From positions 1 to 25,846 of the forward strand of contig JAHHTR010000023.1 in assembly GCA_020024515.1 (NCBI GenBank): DNA of 25,846 bases, given 5' to 3'. Source of the stretch: Angelakisella sp. (GTDB lineage Bacteria; Bacillota; Clostridia; Oscillospirales; Ruminococcaceae). The notes under the pieces are model-generated. The model was not told the DNA's origin. It did not search any database and saw only the letters and a program-made list of their open reading frames with translations. The position numbers were made by a program, and so were the translations under genes. Shown one piece after another: positions 7,971-15,810 of the stretch; the stretch's first letter is position 1, and the number at the start of each line of letters is the position of its first letter.

Positions 7971-8711
7971 ATGTTTAATGCGGAAAAAGCGGCAAATGAA
8001 ATTGTAGGTTGGATAAAAGAATGGTTTGAGAAAAACGGTAATGGCTGCAATGCGGTTGTAGGCATATCTGGTGGTAAGGATAGTTCTGTTGTGGCTGCTC
8101 TTTGCGTAAAGGCACTGGGTAAAGATAGAGTAATCGGAGTATTAATGCCAAAAGGAGTGCAAGCCGATATTGATATGGCAGAGTTACTTGTAAAGAGTTT
8201 AGATATAAAGAGTATTACTGTAAATATAGAAGATATGTATAATGCAACAATAACACAATTAAATAAACACCTTGATGAAATAAGCAATATGACAGTTGTA
8301 AATTTGTCTCCAAGACTGAGAATGACAATGTTATATGCGGTTTCACAATCGGTCAATGGCAGAGTTGCAAATACATGCAATTTATCTGAGGATTGGGTAG
8401 GATATTCAACACGATATGGTGACAGTGTCGGTGATTTTAGTCCATTGTCATATTTTACTGTTACCGAAGTAAAGGAAATAGGCAGATTTTTGGGACTGCC
8501 AGATGTACTTGTTGATAAAGTGCCTATTGACGGATTATGCGGAAAGACAGATGAAGAAAATTTAGGTTTTACTTATGCTATGCTTGATAAGTATATAAGA
8601 ACGGGTATTTGCGAGGATTCAGAGAAAAAAGCAAGAATAGACACTCTACACAAAAAAAATCTATTTAAACTTGAAAAAATGGATTGTTTTAAACCCAATT
8701 TTAAAATTTAA
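7971..8711 (+). CDS. nadE: NAD(+) synthase, ammonia-dependent type
   Basis: Converts nicotinic acid adenine dinucleotide to NAD using ATP and ammonia, the last step of NAD synthesis. The 246-aa protein has the ATP-pyrophosphatase P-loop SGGKDSS (33-39) and the synthase blocks NLSPRLRMTMLY and NTCNLSEDWVGY. It has no glutaminase domain, so ammonia is the expected nitrogen donor. The start is ATG 7971, with GGAGG about 10 nt upstream; an earlier in-frame ATG at 7911 lies within the preceding terminator and has no binding site. It is followed after 15 bp by the phosphatase gene. Confidence 0.95.
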   Translation: MFNAEKAANEIVGWIKEWFEKNGNGCNAVVGISGGKDSSVVAALCVKALGKDRVIGVLMPKGVQADIDMAELLVKSLDIKSITVNIEDMYNATITQLNKHLDEISNMTVVNLSPRLRMTMLYAVSQSVNGRVANTCNLSEDWVGYSTRYGDSVGDFSPLSYFTVTEVKEIGRFLGLPDVLVDKVPIDGLCGKTDEENLGFTYAMLDKYIRTGICEDSEKKARIDTLHKKNLFKLEKMDCFKPNFKI

Positions 8712-8726
8712 TAAGGAGAAACATAA

Positions 8727-9179
8727 ATGACAAAGGTTTTAATGATTTGCCACGGAAATATTTGCCGCAGTCCTATGGCAGAGTTTGTTTTAAGATATAT
8801 GGTAAACGAAAAGGGGATAGGTAGTGCATTTGAAATAGCATCATGTGCAACAAGTCGTGAAGAAATAGGAAACGATATACACTATGGCACAAAGGCTATA
8901 TTAAAGGAAAAGCAAATACCTTTTCATAAAAGAGAGGCAAGACAAGTAACAAAAAAAGACTATGAATATTATGATTATTTGATATGTATGGATTTAAATA
9001 ATATTCGTAATCTTAAAAAGATTGTTGGTGATGATAAAAATAAAAAAATCCATACCTTGCTTGAATTTGCAGGTATGGATAGAGACATTGCAGACCCATG
9101 GTATACAGGTGATTTTAATACTACATACAAAGATGTTGTATTGGGTTGCACAGAGTTTTTAAAATATTTGGGTAAATAA
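8727..9179 (+). CDS. Low-molecular-weight protein-tyrosine phosphatase
   Basis: A 150-aa phosphatase of the LMW-PTP/arsenate-reductase fold. The N-terminal phosphate loop C8-HGNIC-R14-S15 fits the CX5R(S) signature, and the general acid is Asp123 in DPW. Such proteins remove phosphate from tyrosine (or arginine, as in YwlE) residues of cytoplasmic proteins. The usual Thr after the Cys in YwlE-type enzymes (CTGNTCRS) is not present here, so tyrosine specificity is somewhat more likely. AAGGAG precedes the ATG. It probably forms an operon with nadE. Its stop lies only 6 bp from that of the convergent MATE gene, with no obvious terminator between them. Confidence 0.92.
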   Translation: MTKVLMICHGNICRSPMAEFVLRYMVNEKGIGSAFEIASCATSREEIGNDIHYGTKAILKEKQIPFHKREARQVTKKDYEYYDYLICMDLNNIRNLKKIVGDDKNKKIHTLLEFAGMDRDIADPWYTGDFNTTYKDVVLGCTEFLKYLGK

Positions 9180-9185
9180 GCTACA

Positions 9186-10517
9186 CTATTCCAACCAATT
9201 CGACTTTTTGTAGTAGAACCAAAACAGAACAGAGCTTAAAAACCAAGTTAGCGGATATGCCCAGAATATAACATCTATTGATGGGATGATTGCTGTAAAT
9301 ATTTCAATGTAAAGAACACGTATTATGCACCAGCAGCCAAGCATTATAAACATAGGAATGCTTGATTTACCCGCACCACGCAAAACGCTTGCTATACAGT
9401 GTGAGTAGGATAATAGAAAATAAAATAGGGCGTTTATATAAGCTTTTCTTGCACCGATAGCTATAATATTTGGATCAGTACCGAATATTCCGATAAGTTG
9501 AGGAGCAAATAAAACAAAGATAATACCGATGATTTCGGCTAAGACACAGGAGAATATAATTCCGAATCTTGCGCCTTTTTTGGCTCTGTCTGTATGGTGT
9601 GCACCTAGGTTTTGGCTAATGAAAGTAGTAATTGCACTTGTAAAAGCATTTATAGGAATAAAGGCAAAACCTTCTATTTTTGCATAAGCACCATAACCTG
9701 CCATTGACGCTGAACCGAAGGCGTTTACACTAGACTGAACGACAACGTTTGCAAGTGCTATAACTGAGTTTTGTACACCTGAGGGCAACCCAATTCTCAA
9801 CATTTGTGAAAGTTTGTCTTTGTCAATACAAATGATTTTTAGTGTTACTCGGTAATCAGCATTTACTTTGCTAAGTCTTATGAATGCAAGAATTGTACTT
9901 ACTGCTTGTGCAATAATTGTTGCCAGTGCAGCGCCTTTTACACCCATATTAAAGTTTTTAACAAAGATAATATCAAGGACAATATTTACTATTGATGAAA
10001 TTATAAGATAATAAAGCGGACGTTTGCTGTCGCCGATAGCTTGAAAAATACCACTTGCGGTATTATATAAAGCAATAAAGATTATACCCATAAAATATGT
10101 ACGCACATAATCAGTTGCATCTACAAATACTTCCGTCGGTGTGCCCATAAGCTTAAGAATATATGGAGTGAACAATGTACCGATAAGGGTTAAAACTATG
10201 CCTGCGATAAATCCGAAAGAAACAGAAGTACCAACGGATATTTTTGTGTTTTCACTGTCCTCTGCACCAAAGTATTTTGAGATTACAATTCCTGCACCGC
10301 TAAACATACCTCCGAAAAAGCCAACAAGCAAGAAAATCAGTGAGCCGGTGGAAGTAACTGCTGCAAGGGCGTTTTGTCCCAAATAATTACCTACAACGAT
10401 GGCGTCAACCATATTATATAGTTGTTGGAAAAGATTACCGAAAAATATAGGAATTGCAAATTTTACCATTTTTGACTGTATATTTCCGACAGTCATTAGA
10501 GTATTTTCAACTTTCAT
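9186..10517 (-). CDS. MATE family efflux transporter (second copy)
   Basis: A 443-aa multi-spanning MATE antiporter, related to the one at 3905-5281. It shares the N-terminal FQQLYNMVDAIVVGNYLG block, an internal GDSKRPLYYLIISSIVNIVLD stretch matching GDTKRPLYFLIV in the other copy, and QNLGAHHTDRAK in the second half. The ATG follows AAGGGA by 6 nt. It has its own promoter (10567-10595), so it is regulated separately from the first copy. The substrate is unknown. Confidence 0.93.
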   Translation of the reverse strand: MKVENTLMTVGNIQSKMVKFAIPIFFGNLFQQLYNMVDAIVVGNYLGQNALAAVTSTGSLIFLLVGFFGGMFSGAGIVISKYFGAEDSENTKISVGTSVSFGFIAGIVLTLIGTLFTPYILKLMGTPTEVFVDATDYVRTYFMGIIFIALYNTASGIFQAIGDSKRPLYYLIISSIVNIVLDIIFVKNFNMGVKGAALATIIAQAVSTILAFIRLSKVNADYRVTLKIICIDKDKLSQMLRIGLPSGVQNSVIALANVVVQSSVNAFGSASMAGYGAYAKIEGFAFIPINAFTSAITTFISQNLGAHHTDRAKKGARFGIIFSCVLAEIIGIIFVLFAPQLIGIFGTDPNIIAIGARKAYINALFYFLLSYSHCIASVLRGAGKSSIPMFIMLGCWCIIRVLYIEIFTAIIPSIDVIFWAYPLTWFLSSVLFWFYYKKSNWLE

Positions 10518-10566
10518 TGTTATCCCTTCTTTTTATATTAATTTTTTTATAAAACGCATAGATAAA

Positions 10567-10595
10567 ATTATACACAAAATATATCCTTAAATCAA
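10567..10595 (-). promoter_or_regulatory. SigA-type promoter of the second MATE gene
   Basis: On the minus strand, TTGATT (10595-10590), a 17-bp spacer and TATAAT (10572-10567). The leader is about 43 nt. Confidence 0.6.
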
Positions 10596-10631
10596 TATAA
10601 AAAAATGATATAAATATTACATAATTAGTTA

Positions 10632-10682
10632 TAAAAAAGCCTACTAAACGTTTAACTTTGAGGATTAACGCTTAGTAGGTTT
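10632..10682 (-). terminator. Rho-independent terminator after the GNAT gene
   Basis: A long stem (about 17-19 bp with G-U pairs) is built on AACCTACTAAGCG / CGTTTAGTAGGCTT with a 7-nt loop. On the minus strand it is followed by a run of T (10638-10632). It begins about 15 bp beyond the acetyltransferase stop and upstream of the MATE promoter. Confidence 0.85.
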
Positions 10683-10696
10683 AATTTTATTATTGT

Positions 10697-11356
10697 TTAG
10701 TTTTTTTCTTCCATAGGGAAATACCATTTATATGGATCATCAGGAGAGCGAACCATTCCGGCTTGTGTCATTCGTTCGATTTCATTATTTTCTTTTGTGG
10801 TGAAATATTCATCATAAAAATCATAATTTTCACGGTAATATTTATTTACATCATCTATTTTGGTATTGATAATCTTTTCAAGCATTATAAAGTCTATCAA
10901 GTTACCTTTCTTGTAGCCGTGTTTTTTCAGTATACCGACATCTCGATAACCGGCTGATCTGAAAATTTTAATTATCGGTTGATTTGTATTTATTATATAA
11001 GTAATTACCTTTGTATATCCAAGAGCTTCAGCCTGTTGCTCTGCAAAAGAAACAAGTGATTTTTCCAGTCCATCTACATATGTGCGATTGTCTATGCACA
11101 TTTCCAAAACAGCAACATTATCAAATGGATAGTCTTCATCAAACCTTTTAAAACTTAACCAACATACCGGTTTACCAACTGTTTCACCAATATATATTGG
11201 GTAACGTTTACTGTGTCTGGATAGTTTTTTTAATATAAAATTTTCAGTTTTAATATCAATATCCAAACTCATTGGATTTGATTCTATTACGCTATTACAA
11301 ATATCAATTAAAACGCTAATATCATTTTTTCGTATTAATCTCATTGTTATTTCCAT
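10697..11356 (-). CDS. GNAT family N-acetyltransferase
   Basis: A 219-aa acetyltransferase-like protein. The N-terminal MRLIRKNDISVLIDICN and the central V-A-V-L-E-M-C-I-D strand followed by FAEQQAEALGYTKVITYIINTNQPIIKIFRSAGY match the GNAT fold, closest in style to phosphinothricin-acetyltransferase-like members. The acetyl-CoA loop is degenerate: where most have R-x-x-G-x-G/A, this has R91-T-Y-V-D-G96, so activity is not assured. A C-terminal tail of about 50 charged residues extends beyond the domain. The start is ATG 11356, with AAGGAG 8 nt upstream. The substrate is unknown. It has its own promoter and terminator. Confidence 0.8.
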   Translation of the reverse strand: MEITMRLIRKNDISVLIDICNSVIESNPMSLDIDIKTENFILKKLSRHSKRYPIYIGETVGKPVCWLSFKRFDEDYPFDNVAVLEMCIDNRTYVDGLEKSLVSFAEQQAEALGYTKVITYIINTNQPIIKIFRSAGYRDVGILKKHGYKKGNLIDFIMLEKIINTKIDDVNKYYRENYDFYDEYFTTKENNEIERMTQAGMVRSPDDPYKWYFPMEEKN

Positions 11357-11425
11357 TTAATAGTCTCCTTAACCTTCCGGCAGATATTGAGGAACAAAAT
11401 TTGTCGTAAAATGATTCCGATAATA

Positions 11426-11454
11426 ATAATAACAAAAATAATTTGTTATTTCAA
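11426..11454 (-). promoter_or_regulatory. Possible promoter of the GNAT gene with a dyad in its spacer
   Basis: On the minus strand, TTGAAA (11454-11449), a 17-bp spacer and TATTAT (11431-11426). A perfect 9-bp inverted repeat AATAACAAA/TTTGTTATT (11428-11436 and 11442-11450) lies between and over the two elements and could be an operator. It is too AT-rich to be a good terminator for the upstream SPOCS gene. Confidence 0.4.
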
Positions 11455-11474
11455 TAGTAATATTATAATATTTC

Positions 11475-12977
11475 TTACTTTACAGGGATTATTATTATAT
11501 TTGGTTGGTCATCAATATCATTTTCTTCTGCAATAACTTCAGGTGATGTATTATATTTTTTTGCTATATCCCATATAGTTTCTTTTTTATCTGGATAGTA
11601 GATATATAATCCTTTTGATATAGTGTTTTCGAGTGGAGTTTCCTCATCAATTTCCACTGATGTAACCGCATTGACATTCTTTTCTTTATACAAAATGGTT
11701 TTGTATTCTATTTCGAGTCTTACTTCAAGTGAATTTTCGTTAGTAATGTTGTAGTCACAGCTCAAAACTTTATATGATGGCATAATATTTACTTTTTCAT
11801 CACCGGATAGCAGTGGTTCGCGTATTTCTATCGGTTTTTCATAATAATATATTTCGTCATCTTGAATTACCGCGAACATACAGATATTCATTTTTGCAAC
11901 CATATCTATACCATCAGGCTTTTGCTCAGTATCTACTTTTAAGTTGTCGCACCACAAGTCAAAAACTGTCTTTATATCCTCAGGCAGTTCCATTATTTCA
12001 CGTTTAAGCAGTTCTTTATTAAGCATTTCATCGGCTTTTATGGTTTTAATAGGCTTTGTGTTAAAGCTATATTGATATTTTGTGGAGTAACAATCTTTAC
12101 AAATATCAATACTGTTTTGTGCATACATACAACATTTTATTTCTGTAATTACATCAATTTCCATATTGTTTGTACCATCATTTTTAAGCTCGCATTTTGC
12201 CATTAAAACTTTATCTATAAGCTGATACTTAATATTTGGATTTGTATTATCAATATTCATCATACCATTCATCGGTACAGTGAACTCCATTTTGTCATAT
12301 GTGTCATCTTGTGAACGATAAAATATTTTAAGATATATTTCTCCGCGAATATTGATTTTGTCTTGTTCAACTATTTGGTCAATAATCTTTGATATTGCAT
12401 CTACTCGAAGTATATCCTTTATCAGTGGTTTACCGTATATTTGCTCAATATCCTCGTTAGTGCGTAGCTGTATTGTTATATCCGGCAAAAGTTCACCTAC
12501 ATTTACTTTTTCTTTTAGTAGGTGGAGTCCGTCTGCGTTTGCGTCGGTTATAGCGTCGTCTTTATAAATAGCAATAACTTGTACATTAATACCAATAGCA
12601 CCGCGGATATCGAGTCTGCGTTGATTAACAGCACGACAATTAATATATACCACAAATGAACTTGTATTTACGTTGTATTCCGTACACGATTTTTTTATAT
12701 CAACACTCTTTGCAAATGGGATTTTGTATTCTGCTTTGTATACTCCTTCCACACTGCCTATGTAATACACTTTTACCTCTGCTATCCCCTCAATATCCAG
12801 TGTTGTACCTTTAATTTGGCTGTTTGATACAATGGGATTAACACAACATTTAAGGACTCTGACCATATCGGGACAATAGTCCGGTAGAAGTGCGTCACAA
12901 TCAATAGGTTGTTCAAAAGTAGTGTCCAGTATTAATTCCCCTGAGCATAATGAAACTTTTTCGATATTGGTTTCCAT
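11475..12977 (-). CDS. SPOCS (DUF3794) and LysM protein, SipL-like
   Basis: A 500-aa protein with two or three SPOCS/DUF3794-type modules (about residues 10-150, 200-300 and 360-440) and a C-terminal LysM-like domain (about 452-499: YYPDKKETIWDIAKKY ... NIIIIPVK). This matches the architecture of C. difficile SipL, which binds SpoIVA on the forespore surface and is needed for spore coat assembly. The N-terminal block DCDALLPDYCPDMVRVLKC is characteristic of the family. No signal peptide is present, as expected for a mother-cell protein. The ATG follows GAAGGGAAAG at a long distance (about 10-13 nt), and that site lies inside a hairpin (12987-13038). The family is fairly certain; identity as SipL is inferred from architecture. 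Confidence 0.85.
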   Translation of the reverse strand: METNIEKVSLCSGELILDTTFEQPIDCDALLPDYCPDMVRVLKCCVNPIVSNSQIKGTTLDIEGIAEVKVYYIGSVEGVYKAEYKIPFAKSVDIKKSCTEYNVNTSSFVVYINCRAVNQRRLDIRGAIGINVQVIAIYKDDAITDANADGLHLLKEKVNVGELLPDITIQLRTNEDIEQIYGKPLIKDILRVDAISKIIDQIVEQDKINIRGEIYLKIFYRSQDDTYDKMEFTVPMNGMMNIDNTNPNIKYQLIDKVLMAKCELKNDGTNNMEIDVITEIKCCMYAQNSIDICKDCYSTKYQYSFNTKPIKTIKADEMLNKELLKREIMELPEDIKTVFDLWCDNLKVDTEQKPDGIDMVAKMNICMFAVIQDDEIYYYEKPIEIREPLLSGDEKVNIMPSYKVLSCDYNITNENSLEVRLEIEYKTILYKEKNVNAVTSVEIDEETPLENTISKGLYIYYPDKKETIWDIAKKYNTSPEVIAEENDIDDQPNIIIIPVK

Positions 12978-12986
12978 AATAAAATC

Positions 12987-13038
12987 ACTTTCCCTTCTTG
13001 TACACTTGTTTAATATTTTATATTCAGAAAGGGAAAGT
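12987..13038 (-). promoter_or_regulatory. Hairpin covering the ribosome-binding site of the SPOCS gene
   Basis: ACTTTCCCTTTCT (13038-13026, minus strand) pairs with AGAAGGGAAAGT (12998-12987), 12 bp with one bulged base and a 27-nt loop. The second arm contains the purine-rich Shine-Dalgarno of the downstream gene. It might equally be a poor terminator for the 13046 gene, although only GATTTTATT follows. Confidence 0.45.
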
Positions 13039-13045
13039 ATTATTC

Positions 13046-14329
13046 TTATTTTTTATGATACAGTGCCAGTAAAAGTAGAATGATTATAATTGAAAGTATA
13101 ATTATAATTGTAAACATAATCGCAAGTAGCGAAAATTTATGATGATTTGAGTTAGGTTCACTATTGGAAGAAGAAGCGACAGAATGATTTTCTTCACTTG
13201 TAATGCTGTTTTCTTTCGATGAAAATGAAGTAGTGTTTACATCAGAAGTTACCTGCGTATCAGAGGAGTTTTCCGAAGAAGCGGAAGATGGTGTAGAAGA
13301 AAATATAGAAGATGATGATGTATGGGATGATGAATTTGATGAGCTTAAAGAAGTATGATTATCATCTATCTTATAAGGCGTTATGATGTATGTACCGCCG
13401 TCATATATATCAAAAACAACATCACCTTTGTTATCAGCCTTTTTACTTTGCAAAAAATAAATCTTATCTTTATAGAATTTATAGAGATGCAGAGTTTTGT
13501 CAACATATTCAAATGTAGGTAAATCTTTTCTTAAATGATAAGTGCCACTGAAATTTTTATTATTTTCTATATCGAAAATACTGATACTGTTATTATCAAA
13601 AAAAGAATTTATGTATTTGTCCTTATATTCAAAGAGAGCCAAAGGAATATATGCAATATTATTCGGTGTTTTACGAAGGTTTGTTCCGTCTATGATATAA
13701 TAGAAGTTGTTTCCAACATATAGTTCAAGTTTTTTATTGGTACGATAAAGAGCATTATGTACTTTTGATGGCATATCGGTATCACCGACAATATCTTCTT
13801 TAATATATCGGTCTTTTGTGCGTTCTATTTTATGCAAAATGTTTTCCCATAAATCAAATTCTGTATTGGGTTTGCTTTCAGGAATATCCTGCTTTTGTGT
13901 TTTTTCTATATAAATAGTTTTTTGTGTGGATATAACCATATCATCAATTGAAAATTTACATATAATATTAAAATATTCAGATTTTTCTATTGCATTGTTA
14001 ACAGCATGAAGCGTACCGTCACTGTCAATATATACACCTGATTTTTCAGTGGAATTATCTGTACTCAAAATCGACCATTCTTTATTTTTTATCGAAGAAT
14101 TATTATGATTGTGCTGTGTATCATTACAAGTATAATTTTTCGGCATATTTACAACCAATTCAATTTTTTTTACTGTTTCACCAGTTGTTTTCAGCGATAT
14201 TGTATTTGGTGAGTTTATATAGTATTCTATTTTACCATAAAAATCACAAGAGTTATGTGCATTTACATCAAATGAAAATGATATAAAACATAGAGATAAA
14301 GCAATAATTTTTGCAAATGTTTTTTTCAT
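13046..14329 (-). CDS. Exported membrane-anchored Ser-rich protein, unknown function
   Basis: Not recognised. From ATG 14329 the 427-aa protein starts with a signal peptide (MKKTFAKIIALSLCF ... VNA, cleavage likely before HNS). A large extracellular part follows, with several beta-rich stretches. Then comes a Ser/Thr-rich low-complexity linker (about residues 330-395), one C-terminal membrane helix and a short YHKK tail. This is the layout of a surface protein held by a C-terminal anchor; no LPxTG motif is seen. GAGGAG lies 8 nt before the ATG; an in-frame GTG at 14338 overlaps that site and is unlikely to be used. The SipL-like gene lies 68 bp downstream, so the two may be co-transcribed. 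Confidence 0.78.
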   Translation of the reverse strand: MKKTFAKIIALSLCFISFSFDVNAHNSCDFYGKIEYYINSPNTISLKTTGETVKKIELVVNMPKNYTCNDTQHNHNNSSIKNKEWSILSTDNSTEKSGVYIDSDGTLHAVNNAIEKSEYFNIICKFSIDDMVISTQKTIYIEKTQKQDIPESKPNTEFDLWENILHKIERTKDRYIKEDIVGDTDMPSKVHNALYRTNKKLELYVGNNFYYIIDGTNLRKTPNNIAYIPLALFEYKDKYINSFFDNNSISIFDIENNKNFSGTYHLRKDLPTFEYVDKTLHLYKFYKDKIYFLQSKKADNKGDVVFDIYDGGTYIITPYKIDDNHTSLSSSNSSSHTSSSSIFSSTPSSASSENSSDTQVTSDVNTTSFSSKENSITSEENHSVASSSNSEPNSNHHKFSLLAIMFTIIIILSIIIILLLLALYHKK

Positions 14330-14350
14330 ATATATCACTCCTCATAAAAT

Positions 14351-14379
14351 ATTTTGCATCAGATAGATTTTTTTGTCAA
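14351..14379 (-). promoter_or_regulatory. SigA-type promoter of the Ser-rich protein gene
   Basis: On the minus strand a consensus TTGACA (14379-14374), a 17-bp spacer and CAAAAT (14356-14351). The predicted leader is only about 15 nt and consists mostly of the Shine-Dalgarno. Confidence 0.5.
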
Positions 14380-14519
14380 GTGAGTTATTAATTTTTAAAA
14401 GATTAGATTTTTTAGCATATAATTTATTGTTAATATGCATCAATTTTATATATTACACTCCAATAATTAGTTATATTATACAATAATATTAAAAAATATG
14501 TTAAATAAATCTCAACTAC

Positions 14520-14548
14520 TTGTGATTTTTACATATTTGTTGTAAAAT
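14520..14548 (+). promoter_or_regulatory. SigA-type promoter of gapA
   Basis: TTGTGA (14520-14525), a 17-bp spacer and TAAAAT (14543-14548). The predicted start near 14555 gives a leader of about 57 nt that opens with the hairpin at 14558-14577. Confidence 0.55.
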
Positions 14549-14557
14549 AGAACCATC

Positions 14558-14577
14558 GGCAGAATTTAATTTCTGTC
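14558..14577 (+). other. 5'-terminal hairpin of gapA mRNA
   Basis: GGCAGAA (14558-14564) pairs with TTCTGTC (14571-14577), 7 bp with one G-U pair and a 6-nt loop. It lies within about 3 nt of the predicted transcript start, a position where hairpins are known to stabilise mRNAs. Confidence 0.4.
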
Positions 14578-14611
14578 AGTAATACATAAACCTTAAAGGA
14601 GATATAAAATT

Positions 14612-15625
14612 ATGGCAATTAAAATTGGTATTAATGGTTTTGGCCGTATAGGAAGACTTGTTTTCCGTGCAGCTATCGCTCAACCTGATGTATTTGAAGT
14701 AGTAGCAGTAAACGATCCATTCATCGATACAGAGTACATGGCTTACATGACAAAATACGATACAATCCATGGACGTTTTGATGGTGTTGCTGAGGGCAAA
14801 GATGGTAAATTTATGGTAAACGGTAAAGAAGTTATCGTTTTCAATGAGAAAGATCCTGCAAATATTCCTTGGGGTAAAGTAGGCGTTAAATATGTAGTTG
14901 AGTCAACAGGTGTTTTCACAACAACAGAAAAAGCTATGGCTCACATCGCTGGCGGTGCAGAGAAAGTTGTTATCTCAGCTCCTGCAAAAGATGCTGAAAC
15001 ACCAACATTCGTTATGGGTGTTAACCACAATAAATACACAAGCGATATGAAAGTTGTTTCAAACGCTTCTTGTACAACAAACTGTCTAGCTCCTCTAACA
15101 AAAGTTATTCACGAGAAATTCGGTATCGTTGAAGGTCTAATGACAACAGTTCACTCAACAACAGGTACACAAAAAACAGTTGACGCTCCTTCAAACAAAG
15201 ACTGGAGAGGTGGACGTGCTGCTGCCGGTAATATCATTCCTTCATCAACAGGTGCTGCTAAAGCTTGTGCTTTGGTTATTCCGGAAATGAAAGGCAAACT
15301 AACAGGTATGGCTTTCCGTGTTCCTACACTTGACGTATCAGTTGTTGACCTAACATGCCGTCTAGAAAAATCTACAACTTACGAAGAGATTTGTAAAGCT
15401 GTTAAAGAAGCTTCAGAAGGTGAGCTAAAAGGTATCCTTGGCTACACAGATGAAGAAGTTGTTTCTTCAGACTTCTATTCAGATGCTAGAACATCAATCT
15501 TTGATGCAAAAGCTGGTATTATGCTAAATGAAAACTTTGTAAAACTTGTTTCATGGTATGATAATGAGTGGGGTTACTCAAACAAACTTTTAATGCTTAT
15601 CAAACATATGGAATCAGTTGGCTAA
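14612..15625 (+). CDS. gapA: Glyceraldehyde-3-phosphate dehydrogenase (glycolytic)
   Basis: Oxidises and phosphorylates glyceraldehyde-3-phosphate to 1,3-bisphosphoglycerate with NAD in glycolysis. The 337-aa length is typical. It has the Rossmann motif GFGRIGR (9-15), Asp35 after strand 2 (favouring NAD over NADP), and catalytic Cys154 in SNASCTTNCLAPL, with HSTTGTQ downstream. AAAGGAG precedes the ATG. It is monocistronic, with its own promoter and terminator. Codon use differs from its neighbours: about half of its leucines are CTA, and GGT, GCT, CGT and ACA are preferred, as expected for a very highly expressed gene under codon selection. Confidence 0.98.
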   Translation: MAIKIGINGFGRIGRLVFRAAIAQPDVFEVVAVNDPFIDTEYMAYMTKYDTIHGRFDGVAEGKDGKFMVNGKEVIVFNEKDPANIPWGKVGVKYVVESTGVFTTTEKAMAHIAGGAEKVVISAPAKDAETPTFVMGVNHNKYTSDMKVVSNASCTTNCLAPLTKVIHEKFGIVEGLMTTVHSTTGTQKTVDAPSNKDWRGGRAAAGNIIPSSTGAAKACALVIPEMKGKLTGMAFRVPTLDVSVVDLTCRLEKSTTYEEICKAVKEASEGELKGILGYTDEEVVSSDFYSDARTSIFDAKAGIMLNENFVKLVSWYDNEWGYSNKLLMLIKHMESVG

Positions 15626-15660
15626 TATAATTTAGTATTATCTTAGTTAATTTATAATTT

Positions 15661-15712
15661 AAAGGAGTGTGTATTTATTATTTATAAGTACATACTTCTT
15701 TTTGTTTTATTT
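15661..15712 (+). terminator. Rho-independent terminator of gapA
   Basis: AAAGGAGTGTGTA (15661-15673) pairs with TACATACTTCTTT (15689-15701) through a 13-bp stem with two G-U pairs, followed by TTTTGTTTTATTT. The AAAGGAG here is part of the stem, not a ribosome-binding site; no gene follows it. Confidence 0.7.
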
Positions 15713-15740
15713 AAAATATAAAATTTGATTTATATAGTGA

Positions 15741-15790
15741 AATAAAAAAGTACAGTATCATTTTGGTTATTTAAAATGATACTGTACTTT
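15741..15790 (-). terminator. Rho-independent terminator of the TetR/oxidoreductase remnant
   Basis: A perfect 18-bp stem (15747-15764 with 15773-15790) and an 8-nt loop, followed on the minus strand by TTTTTTATTT. It begins 20 bp beyond the oxidoreductase stop and survives although the genes have decayed. Confidence 0.85.
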
Positions 15791-15810
15791 AAAAGTAAAT
15801 TATTTTATAT

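Noticed and set aside
7889..8380. Minus-strand reading frame opposite nadE
   Set aside because: It lies opposite a gene with clear motifs, has no ribosome-binding site, and its Ser/Leu/Phe-rich translation is typical of an antisense shadow.
12977..13030. SigE-type sporulation promoter just upstream of the SPOCS gene
   Set aside because: GAATATA and TGTACAAG are at roughly the right distance, but the start would fall inside the ribosome-binding site, leaving no leader.
15661..15680. Ribosome-binding site after gapA (AAAGGAG)
   Set aside because: No start codon or reading frame follows; it is the 5' arm of the gapA terminator.
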